A stretch of 35,749 nt of DNA from the IMG/VR virus record IMGVR_UViG_3300036791_000670, positions 1 through 35,749 of that record. One strand, given 5' to 3'. Every line of letters starts with the position of its first letter. Positions within the stretch are counted from its first letter, which is position 1. This document shows positions 1 to 6,995 of this stretch, one piece after another. The position numbers and the translations under genes are program-made. Source of the stretch: a virus. A model generated the notes under the pieces. It was not told the origin of the DNA, did no database searches, and was given only the letters and a program-made list of their open reading frames with translations.

Positions 1-215
1 CGCCGACAGTTTGGCCGAACCCGCCTGAGCCGCTTCCGCCAACTCCGCCGTGGTGGCCTGGGCATCCGGCGCATCCGATCCCGCCGGTGGTGTGGCCCGA
101 GCCGCCAGCACCTCCCGGCACGTTGATCGAGTGGAAGGCGGCGTGGTCGCCAACGACCGGCTGGATCATTGTGGGCATCCCGCAAGTGCCGGTGCCTACA
201 CCCAGCAAGAAGTAG
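1..215 (+). CDS. C-terminal end of a Pro-rich phage protein (partial)
   Basis: This reading frame is open from the left edge (first full codon at 3) to a TAG at 213-215, so only the last 70 residues are visible. The first two thirds are very rich in proline, tryptophan and histidine (PPEPLPPTPPWWPGHP-like), followed by a compact segment ending WIIVGIPQVPVPTPSKK. The Pro-rich composition and the position just upstream of the tail genes suggest a structural or head-tail accessory protein, but I do not recognise a family. The upstream part is outside the window, so the start and the length cannot be given. The overlapping ATG-started frame at 50-337 has no comparable features and is treated as a shadow. 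Confidence 0.6.
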   Translation, partial: PTVWPNPPEPLPPTPPWWPGHPAHPIPPVVWPEPPAPPGTLIEWKAAWSPTTGWIIVGIPQVPVPTPSKK

Positions 216-238
216 TTTACCTCCCGGCAGACTGGGGC

Positions 239-255
239 GGGGCGGAAATCGCCCC
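239..255 (+). terminator. Hairpin downstream of the Pro-rich gene
   Basis: The arms GGGGCG (239-244) and CGCCCC (250-255) enclose a 5-nt loop, 24 bases after the stop codon at 215. No T-run follows, so this is a stable hairpin that could stop or pause transcription or protect the mRNA 3' end. It is not a clear intrinsic terminator. Confidence 0.35.
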
Positions 256-324
256 GTCCACCTCTTGCCCGGTAGCCCGCCAATCGCCCAGAGATGGGCA
301 CCCATCAATTTTGAGAGGTGATCC

Positions 325-350
325 GGGGTTGCCCTAGCGGCAACCCCTTT
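325..350 (+). terminator. Intrinsic terminator-like hairpin before the tail operon
   Basis: The arms GGGGTTGCC (325-333) and GGCAACCCC (339-347) pair perfectly over 9 bp around a 5-nt loop and are followed by TTT. This is the best terminator candidate on the + strand. It separates the Pro-rich gene from the tail chaperone gene. The T-tract is short, so partial read-through into the tail genes is likely. Confidence 0.6.
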
Positions 351-411
351 CCAACGCACGGGCCTTTGCGCCCCGATAGCAACGCCAGAACCCACCAGGG
401 AGGGTATTTAT

Positions 412-885
412 ATGGCACAACAACCGCACGTAAACGTAACCGTCAACCGCGACGGTCCCGCCCCGCCCAATCCGGCCCCGCACGCTCGCCCGCGCGAGCA
501 GCGCGGCGGCGACGGCCACGCTCCCCCCTCCGCGCCCTACGAAACCCCCGAAGCTCCCCCAGCCGAGGCTCCGGCCCGTACCGGACCCGTCCGCATCGAG
601 ATCAGGCTCCGCAAGCCGATGCATTGCCACGATGGCATTCGCGAGACCTTGGTCCTGCGCGAACCCACGGTGCTCGACATCGAGCGTTTCGGAATTCCAA
701 TGTCGCTGGAATTTTCCGGCGCGGCCAAGCCAGTGTTCGATACTTCCAAGATGACCGGCTTGCTGGCCATCCTGGCGAACTGCACCGACCGCGAGATACG
801 CGCTATGGACACCAGAGACTACGTGTCAGCGTGCTGGTCGCTCGCGCCTTTTTTCGTGCCGGATTTTCAGATAGTATCGTCATAG
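412..885 (+). CDS. Tail assembly chaperone, short form (gpG / Mu gp41-like)
   Basis: A 157-residue protein. The first 60 residues are Pro/Ala-rich and probably disordered. The C-terminal two thirds (about 60-150: RIEIRLRKPM, VLREPTVLDIERFGIP, KMTGLLAILANCT, DYVSACWSLAPFF) reads like a phage tail assembly chaperone of the Mu gp41 / Phage_TAC type, which coats the tape measure before the tail tube polymerises. It lies immediately before the tape measure gene, as in most long-tailed phages, and it ends in a slippery sequence (849-855) that opens a -1 frame into the long form. ATG 412 is preceded by a strong ribosome binding site (AGGGAGGG, 397-404). The family call rests on position, slippery site and general sequence pattern. 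Confidence 0.8.
   Translation: MAQQPHVNVTVNRDGPAPPNPAPHARPREQRGGDGHAPPSAPYETPEAPPAEAPARTGPVRIEIRLRKPMHCHDGIRETLVLREPTVLDIERFGIPMSLEFSGAAKPVFDTSKMTGLLAILANCTDREIRAMDTRDYVSACWSLAPFFVPDFQIVSS
849..855 (+). promoter_or_regulatory. Programmed -1 ribosomal frameshift site T TTT TTC
   Basis: In the chaperone frame the codons are CCT TTT TTC GTG, so the heptamer T TTT TTC sits in the phase required for simultaneous -1 slippage (X XXY YYZ). It is 10 codons before the 0-frame stop at 885. After slippage the reading frame stays open to 1040. A possible stem downstream (TGGCC 898-902 with GGCCA 912-916) lies rather far from the site for a classical stimulator, so the stimulating element is not identified. 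Confidence 0.8.
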
Positions 886-1040
886 CTGCCTACCGGCTGG
901 CCAAACATTTCGGCCAACACCCGGACAGCTTCCTGCAAAAGACTCCGACTGAAATCCGGCGTTACCTCTACTGGACCAATGAAATGGTGAGACTGGATAC
1001 CGAAATCCAGGACGCCGAACGGACGTGGCGTAATGGCTAG
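849..1040 (+). CDS. Frameshift extension of the tail assembly chaperone (gpGT-type T domain)
   Basis: This is the -1 frame read after slippage at 849-855. The fused product would have about 148 residues from the 412 frame plus 61 from this one, about 209 in all. The extension (AAYRLAKHFGQHPDSF, TEIRRYLYWTNEMVRLDTEIQD) is helical in appearance and has the place and size of the T domain of lambda gpGT, which links the chaperone to tail tube and tape measure. It has no start or ribosome binding site of its own near the frameshift point. Its TAG at 1038-1040 overlaps the tape measure start at 1033 by 8 bases. An ATG at 318 opens this frame upstream, but the translation before the slip site (Arg/Pro-rich) looks like a shadow of the chaperone. 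Confidence 0.75.
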   Translation, partial: FFRAGFSDSIVIAAYRLAKHFGQHPDSFLQKTPTEIRRYLYWTNEMVRLDTEIQDAERTWRNG

Positions 1041-3744
1041 TCAACCCCAACAAGTTAATGTCGTCATTCAGGGCATTGACGAATTCAGCGAGGTAGCGAA
1101 GAAGCTACAGAACTCGCTGGAGGGCTTTTATCGTCTTGGCGAAGGAGACGCCAAGGAAGCCATCGGGCGGATGCAGGAATTCGGCAAGGCGGTCACCGTC
1201 GTCGCCCAATCACTTAAGAACCCATCAACGGGTCTGATCCCGGCGCTGACCGGCTTCACCATTGCCGGCGGCATGGCCAGCGCCGCCTTCCTCGGCCTCA
1301 TCCATTCCATTTCGCAGTTTGCTTCGCACGAGGCCAACCTCGCGCGCATGGCAAAGACACTCGGCGTTGCGCGCGAGCAACTGGTCGCGATGGACGTTGT
1401 TGGCAAGTCGACCGGCGTCGACTTGCTGGGGTCTCTGGACAAAGCCGCGCAGAAGATGCGCGAGTTCCATCTCGTGCAAGGTGGTACGCGCGAATGGTTT
1501 CAGAAGAACTTTACCAAGGAAGACCTCGCCAGGCTGGAGGCGGCGGATAAGCGTCAAGACGTCGCGGAGTTTTGGAGAGTCATGGTGGAAGGGTCGCAAA
1601 AGATTGCGCCCCTATTCCAGCAGATGGCAACGACGGAGCTTTTTGGACAGGCCAACCCGCAGGAATTCTTCAACGCGACAAAGTTGATAACTCCTGCACT
1701 GCTTGAACAGTTGAAGATACACGAGAAAACCGCGAAAACACTCGAAGAACTCGACAAGACAGTCATTAAGTTAAAAATGGATTACGCGGTAACCATTCAA
1801 CATCTCGCGACCGACGCCGCACCGTCCGTTCTAACTACCCTCAAAGAGATTTTGCACTTATTGCATGACCCGATAGACGAGTCATGGCAGCGATGGTTTG
1901 GCACAAAAGACACGGGCACACCGGGACCTCTTTCACAGGTTGCGCCGCAGACGCCGCGTGGTCTCGGCCAAGGCGCTTTGACGCAATACTCGGTCTTGCC
2001 GGGGATGGGCGGTCCCCGCGTTGGCGCTGCAGCGGACACCGCGTTCGACGCTTGGATGCGAAGAAGCGGCGGCGGCCCCGGACAAACACAGGTTCCGCAT
2101 GATACGCAGGACAAAATAGCCGAAGCAGTGCGGCGGGGCACGGCGCAAGGCGCGGCAGACGCCAGCAAGCGGGGGCCAAGCATAGGCGACATCGTCAGCG
2201 GCGGCGCGGCTGGGGTGTGGGAATGGATGAAGAAAAATCTCAGCCCCATTAGCGCGGCTGGGGCGGCTACCATGCCGGGAGGCGGTGCGGCGGGCGCGGC
2301 TGGCGCACCGATAGGCACAGCCGCCGCTGGCATGGCCGCTGCCAACGCTGCCGCAGCGATGACGCCGGAACTATTCCAACGCGACCCCGGCCTCTCCGGG
2401 CAGACGACGACATACTCAGCCGGGGTGCCGAGCGCGACTCCAGGTGCATACGGCGGCGGCGGCCCTGGTGGACCTGGTGGCGGAGCTTCGGGTCAACCGA
2501 GACGCCCAGGTGGACCGGGCGGCACTCGTGGTGCCGACACTGGCACCGCTAGTGTCATTCCCGAACTGGGTAAGACCATCAAGGAAGCGCTGGAGAGTAC
2601 CGGCAAGGCGCAGGGCATCAACCCGGTGGCCATTGCCAGCATGATTACGGTCGAAGACCCGTCTTGGAAGCCGGGTGTTACGGGCGGCGCGAGCGGCAGA
2701 TACATGGGGCTGACGCAAGTCGGTCCTGACACGCTGAAGGAAATGGGGGTTAGTCCGCAGCAATACTTGTCGATGACCGCCGAGCAACAAATTCAGTTCT
2801 ATAGTCAATGGCTGGATCACTACCACTTCAAGGAAAAGCTGGCGGCTGCCGGCATTGACTTCAGCAAGCTGGACTCCGCCGAGCAGGCTGCGGTCTTGCA
2901 AGCGATGCAATTCCATCCGAACCAGCGCGGCGGGTCGGCTACGACGCCGCCAGACTGGATGACGCAGATCGGTAAGGGCAACTGGGGCGCGGTAGCGACC
3001 GAGAGCAAGCAAGCCGGGTTCCTGGGCGGGACGCTTGGAAGCTACCGAGACTTCTTCAAGCGGCAGCAAGCGAACACGGTGCAAGCCCGCCAAGCCGCCG
3101 CAGACGGAACCGGTGTCCCAGGCGTCGGGACAGGTGCTGTCGGTCAAGTAATGCCGGTGACCGGCCGCGTTACCGGCTTGGTTGGCGATCCGCGCAGCAG
3201 CCACACCCACGCCGGCATTGACATTGCAGCCGAGGAAGGCTCCGCCATCTCGGCAACCGAAGGCGGCAGAGTGGTGCGGGCGCAAACGCAGACCGGCTAC
3301 GGTCTGACGATGGACATACAGCGCCCGGACGGCACCATCGACCGCTACGCTCACATGTCGGCATTCGGCGTAAGGGTAGGTGATACGGTCAAGACCGGGC
3401 AGTACATCGGCGCTGTCGGGCATACTACCGGCACCCGGACGGTCGTTGGCTCACACTTGCACTACGAGCACCGCCAGCGCAGTGATTTTGGCTTCCAGGG
3501 GATAATCGATCCGGCCCCGGAACTCGGGATAAATCGCAAGTCGCTGATGACCCGGCTCGATCCGATACCACACGATAGCGCCGCGCTGGCACGCAAGACC
3601 GGGACGCCGGAGAAGAAGGGCAGCGTTGACATTGAGGTGAAGGTCGGCGGCAACGAGGACTTAAAGAACAAGCACGTCTGGGACGACCCGTTTTTCCGCG
3701 ACTATAACAAAGACGACAAGCAACAGAACGTCGGGGCGCAGTAA
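1033..3744 (+). CDS. Tail tape measure-like protein 1 with transglycosylase-like and M23 peptidase domains
   Basis: A 903-residue protein directly after the frameshifted chaperone, the normal place of the tape measure. Residues 1-290 are helical, with a hydrophobic stretch near 70-95 (ALTGFTIAGGMASAAFLGLI). Residues about 300-510 are Gly/Ala/Pro-rich. A lytic transglycosylase-like domain follows (about 515-660), with a candidate catalytic Glu541 in ITVEDPSW and the pattern GASGRYMGLTQVGPDTLKEMG. An M23-type metallopeptidase domain (about 700-830) has HAGID (His726, Asp730) and HLH (His808, His810) as zinc ligands. Such domains help the tail cross peptidoglycan during DNA entry. The next gene is a paralog: LEGFYRLG, the Gly-rich region and the M23 domain recur. 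If this protein sets tail length, 903 residues at about 0.15 nm each gives a tail near 135 nm (inference). Confidence 0.85.
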   Translation: MASQPQQVNVVIQGIDEFSEVAKKLQNSLEGFYRLGEGDAKEAIGRMQEFGKAVTVVAQSLKNPSTGLIPALTGFTIAGGMASAAFLGLIHSISQFASHEANLARMAKTLGVAREQLVAMDVVGKSTGVDLLGSLDKAAQKMREFHLVQGGTREWFQKNFTKEDLARLEAADKRQDVAEFWRVMVEGSQKIAPLFQQMATTELFGQANPQEFFNATKLITPALLEQLKIHEKTAKTLEELDKTVIKLKMDYAVTIQHLATDAAPSVLTTLKEILHLLHDPIDESWQRWFGTKDTGTPGPLSQVAPQTPRGLGQGALTQYSVLPGMGGPRVGAAADTAFDAWMRRSGGGPGQTQVPHDTQDKIAEAVRRGTAQGAADASKRGPSIGDIVSGGAAGVWEWMKKNLSPISAAGAATMPGGGAAGAAGAPIGTAAAGMAAANAAAAMTPELFQRDPGLSGQTTTYSAGVPSATPGAYGGGGPGGPGGGASGQPRRPGGPGGTRGADTGTASVIPELGKTIKEALESTGKAQGINPVAIASMITVEDPSWKPGVTGGASGRYMGLTQVGPDTLKEMGVSPQQYLSMTAEQQIQFYSQWLDHYHFKEKLAAAGIDFSKLDSAEQAAVLQAMQFHPNQRGGSATTPPDWMTQIGKGNWGAVATESKQAGFLGGTLGSYRDFFKRQQANTVQARQAAADGTGVPGVGTGAVGQVMPVTGRVTGLVGDPRSSHTHAGIDIAAEEGSAISATEGGRVVRAQTQTGYGLTMDIQRPDGTIDRYAHMSAFGVRVGDTVKTGQYIGAVGHTTGTRTVVGSHLHYEHRQRSDFGFQGIIDPAPELGINRKSLMTRLDPIPHDSAALARKTGTPEKKGSVDIEVKVGGNEDLKNKHVWDDPFFRDYNKDDKQQNVGAQ

Positions 3745-5664
3745 ATGGCCAACCCTACGGTCCAGCTTAACATCCCGATTGTCGCGATTGACACCTTTAG
3801 CAAGTCGCTAAAGGATGCGCAGGTCGGACTGGAAGGCTTTTACCGACTCGGCAAGGGCGACGTCTCGAACCTGACCGAGCAACTGCAAGCGATGGCCAAG
3901 GCGACGACCATGCTTGCGCAGGCGTTCACTGGCACCGGCGGTTTGATCGCAGGCGTCACCGCGTTTGGGGCAGCGGCGGCGGCGGCAGCGTCAGTGATGG
4001 CCGGTATCACCGTCGCGGTTAGCAGTTGGGCGCGAAGCGATGCCGGGATAGAGCGGCTGTCGCAGCAGACCGGCATTGCACACGGACGATTAAAAGCCTT
4101 TCGGGAGTCGGCCAGCGCAGCGGACTTCGCTCCCGGCTTGCAGGCGCTTGAGATCGCGACCGGCCATATGCGTCGTCTCAAGATGAACAACGAGGAGGAA
4201 CGCAAGGCAATCGTCGCGCTCATCCCGGAGCATGAGGGAGCACTCAAAAAGCTCGCGGACGCGGAAAAGACCACCGAATTTATCGACTACCTTGTTAAAC
4301 TTTCCGAGACCCTCGACCCGAAGATGGTGGCGGAACTAACCAAGCATTTTTTTGGCACCGAGGAAACGATTTTGTTGGGGGAGGTATGGAAGCTCTCCAA
4401 GGAATACGAAAAGCAGTTCGAGATGTCTGAGAAGCAACTGGCAACGGTTATGGAGATTGAAGCAACCCTGAACCAAATAATGATCGAGTGGAACGTATTG
4501 CTCAACAACATAGGAAAATGGACGGCACCGGAAGTGTTGAGGGCGTTGAAGTACGTTGCCGACTTGTTGAAGCTGGTTAACCCGCAATTTGATCCCATTA
4601 CTGGCAAGCCGGAAGACCCGAAATTAGGCGAAGAACGCTATCATCGGGTAGCGAGGGATACGGGGTATTATTTCTCGCAGCTTCTTAAATGGTCGAACCC
4701 CATGACATATGGGGCATTGATAGCCGAAGCGCTGGCTCCCAAGTTGCAGGTGCCGGTGACCCAGGGTTATCTCGACTTCATAAAGAACTTCAGTTTCATT
4801 TCCTCGGCGGGCGCGGGCACCATGCCTGGTGGGGCATTTGGCGCGGGCGGTGTTGGAGCCTTCGGCACCAGCGGGGGCGGAGCCCTGGGCTACGGCGGCG
4901 CAGTTTCAACTTATGGCGGCGGCGGCACCGGCAGGTCTGGTGATGGCGGCGTTGGCACCGGCTCTACTGGCGGACATATAACCGACGCACCGGACCCTTC
5001 GGGTATTGGGGGCGCGTTGTATGACCCGGTCTCCGCTACGGGGATCGGCAGCAAGGTAGGCGAACCGCGTCCCGGGCATACCCATGCCGGCGATGACATT
5101 CTAATTGCGGCTGGGTCACCGATGTATGCCGTAAAGGACGGCACCATCACCAGCTACAATTTGAACGGGGCGCGGCAGCCTAACAGAGCCAGCGAACCAT
5201 CCGCTAGTCACGTTATCAGGGTTGATTGGGACGATGGGACTTGGTCGTACTATATGCACGGAGACTTGGACCCGTCGCTCAAGAAAGGCTCTCGCGTCAA
5301 AGGCGGGCAAGTAATCGGCAAGACGGGCCGGGCCAATTCCGTCGATCATCTGCACTTTGAGATGCATGGTCCGCACGGGGAGCTTTACGAACCGAGTCAG
5401 TACTTTGGCTGGGACAAGAAAAACCTCCCGCGCGGCGGGCAGGTGGCTAGAACTAGCAAGGTGCCTGCGCCCCCGCATCCGGCAACGCAGCAGGCGACCG
5501 ATCCGGCGAAAAGCAGTTCGCTGGCACCCACTTCAGACAACAACACTAAAATCGTGATCAATCTCAATGTGACCGGTCCATCCGGGACTCGTGCCATTGC
5601 AAATATGAACTCTAAAGACGAGCTATTCGACCAGGACACCATCCGCAGAGCAGTACTGGCTTAA
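3745..5664 (+). CDS. Tape measure-like protein 2 with M23 peptidase domain
   Basis: A 639-residue protein starting on the base after the stop of the first tape measure-like gene. The N-terminus aligns by eye with it (IDTFSKSLKDAQVGLEGFYRLGKGDV versus IDEFSEVAKKLQNSLEGFYRLGEGDA), including the hydrophobic segment at about 65-95. A helical region (about 100-290) and a Gly-rich linker follow; the linker shares an ATMPGG/GTMPGG motif with protein 1. The M23 peptidase domain (about 425-560) keeps the ligands in HAGDD (His447, Asp450) and HLH (His535, His537). The transglycosylase-like domain of protein 1 is absent. It is therefore a shortened tandem duplicate. It could be a second tape measure subunit, a tail-tip wall hydrolase, or a length variant; the sequence does not decide. 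Confidence 0.8.
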   Translation: MANPTVQLNIPIVAIDTFSKSLKDAQVGLEGFYRLGKGDVSNLTEQLQAMAKATTMLAQAFTGTGGLIAGVTAFGAAAAAAASVMAGITVAVSSWARSDAGIERLSQQTGIAHGRLKAFRESASAADFAPGLQALEIATGHMRRLKMNNEEERKAIVALIPEHEGALKKLADAEKTTEFIDYLVKLSETLDPKMVAELTKHFFGTEETILLGEVWKLSKEYEKQFEMSEKQLATVMEIEATLNQIMIEWNVLLNNIGKWTAPEVLRALKYVADLLKLVNPQFDPITGKPEDPKLGEERYHRVARDTGYYFSQLLKWSNPMTYGALIAEALAPKLQVPVTQGYLDFIKNFSFISSAGAGTMPGGAFGAGGVGAFGTSGGGALGYGGAVSTYGGGGTGRSGDGGVGTGSTGGHITDAPDPSGIGGALYDPVSATGIGSKVGEPRPGHTHAGDDILIAAGSPMYAVKDGTITSYNLNGARQPNRASEPSASHVIRVDWDDGTWSYYMHGDLDPSLKKGSRVKGGQVIGKTGRANSVDHLHFEMHGPHGELYEPSQYFGWDKKNLPRGGQVARTSKVPAPPHPATQQATDPAKSSSLAPTSDNNTKIVINLNVTGPSGTRAIANMNSKDELFDQDTIRRAVLA

Positions 5665-5667
5665 CCC

Positions 5668-6273
5668 ATGCCGATGCCGCAAAACCCTTGGCGCGCTCGT
5701 TACCGACAGGCGTCGTTTCGGTCGGCTAACTTCTTTACCGAAGTGGCGGGCCGCGCCAGTGGCCGAAGAGTGGCCATTCATGAGTATCCAAAGAAAAATA
5801 CCCCGTTTGCAGAAGACATGGGTCAGCGAGCGGTCCACTTCACGGTGACCGGGTTCGTGATCGCCAACGCCAACAATAACTTTAACTACATCCCGGACAT
5901 GCAGGCGCTCATCAACGCCTGTGAGCAAGGCGGTCCTGGCTCGTTGATTTTGCCGACCATCCCAGGCATGCAGGTGGAATGCACTAATTATTCGGTGCAG
6001 GAGATGCGCGAGCGCGGCGGCTACGCCGCCTTCGAGATGCAGTTCGTGGAGGCAGGGGATGCCTCCAATGTGATGGTGCCGGATCAGACGCCGCAAACCG
6101 CCGCGCAGGCAGCCTCCAACTTCGACTTCCAGTCGCAGCAGACGTTCGACAACATGAAATGGGTGAACGGCGGCTTCTCCAACCCGCAGTCGCCGGGGAC
6201 TAGCGCGGGCGGCGGCGGCGTTGGAGGGATCGCCCAGGTCGGGCTCCCCGCATCATCCACTGGATTTACCTAA
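5668..6273 (+). CDS. Mu gpN-like baseplate protein, N-terminal (DNA circularisation) domain
   Basis: A 201-residue protein with the pattern of the DNA_circ_N family, the N-terminal part of Mu gpN, a baseplate component named historically for DNA circularisation. Diagnostic stretches are WRARYRQASFRSANFF, SGRRVAIHEYPKKNTPFAEDMG, ALINACEQGGPGSLILPTIPG and GYAAFEMQFVEAG. Mu gpN is about twice as long; here the chain ends after a Gly-rich tail and the C-terminal half is the next ORF. The stop at 6271-6273 overlaps the next ATG in TAATG, so the two are likely translated together. The position, tape measure then N then P, matches Mu. Confidence 0.85.
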   Translation: MPMPQNPWRARYRQASFRSANFFTEVAGRASGRRVAIHEYPKKNTPFAEDMGQRAVHFTVTGFVIANANNNFNYIPDMQALINACEQGGPGSLILPTIPGMQVECTNYSVQEMRERGGYAAFEMQFVEAGDASNVMVPDQTPQTAAQAASNFDFQSQQTFDNMKWVNGGFSNPQSPGTSAGGGGVGGIAQVGLPASSTGFT

Positions 6274-6995
6274 TGCCTAGTCGAGCGGCGCAGATACAGG
6301 AGGTGGCGGATTACACCGTGGACCTTTGCCTATGGCTGCGCGCGGCGTGTCCATCGACGGCATTGCAAGGACGCTCCGGCTCCGATTTGCGGCGGGCGAC
6401 CGGCGACCTTGCCGCCAACGCGGCGACCATGATCGAGGCCACTATTTACTCCGCCAACCTGTCGAACTGCTTCAACCTCGCCCGCTTGAACGGCGCGACC
6501 TATTCCACGTTCGACGCAGTACGGTTGGATATTCTGGCCTACCGACCGAAGGGTGAGCTAGGCGTTGCGGCGCAAGAAATGTCGCTGCAGTTTTGCCTTA
6601 TCCAGCAGGCGCGCGTCAACGCCGGCACCACGTTCGTAAGCCGCGACGACGTCGATAGTATGCTGCAACGGGTCGATGCGGCGTGGACGCCGGTGCTCGA
6701 ATACTTGGGTGACTACGGCGATGCGGCCAGCTACCTTTTGGCCATCGCGTTGTTCGCCGCAACCGCCAACGATTTGACTTCGCGCTCGCGCCCGCTGCCG
6801 CGCATGGTCATCTACACCCTGTCGCAGCCGGTGCCGACCTTGAAGCTGGCGAATATGCTCTACCCGGACGCGACCAAGCCAACGACCACCGAGTCGACCT
6901 CCGACCGTAGCGACGAGCTGGTGCTGGAGAACCATATCGTGCATCCGGCGTTCCCGCCCGTTACCGGACGCTGCCTTGCGGATATCTTGCCATGA
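6273..6995 (+). CDS. Mu gpN-like protein, C-terminal domain as a separate ORF
   Basis: A 240-residue, mainly helical protein. Its last third (PVPTLKLANMLYPDATK, ENHIVHPAFPPVTGRCLADIL) resembles the end of gpN-type proteins, where a conserved pattern of the form LA-LYGDA...EI..RN.I.HP.F.PG precedes the stop. It begins in the TAATG overlap with the N-terminal domain gene and ends in an ATGA overlap with the gpP-like gene. The simplest reading is a gpN gene divided into two separately translated chains that still assemble together. The alternative, a lineage-specific wedge protein, cannot be excluded without a profile search. Confidence 0.65.
   Translation: MPSRAAQIQEVADYTVDLCLWLRAACPSTALQGRSGSDLRRATGDLAANAATMIEATIYSANLSNCFNLARLNGATYSTFDAVRLDILAYRPKGELGVAAQEMSLQFCLIQQARVNAGTTFVSRDDVDSMLQRVDAAWTPVLEYLGDYGDAASYLLAIALFAATANDLTSRSRPLPRMVIYTLSQPVPTLKLANMLYPDATKPTTTESTSDRSDELVLENHIVHPAFPPVTGRCLADILP

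Noticed and set aside
50-337. 95-residue + strand ORF at the left edge
   Set aside because: It overlaps the better frame that runs in from the edge and ends at 215, and it passes through two hairpins.
318-848. ATG-started reading of the -1 frame upstream of the slippery site
   Set aside because: Its translation is Arg/Pro-rich shadow of the chaperone gene and has no good ribosome binding site; only the part after the slippery site looks real.
2416-3423. 335-residue minus-strand frame inside the first tape measure gene
   Set aside because: The + frame there encodes clear transglycosylase-like and M23 motifs; the minus frame shows no domain.
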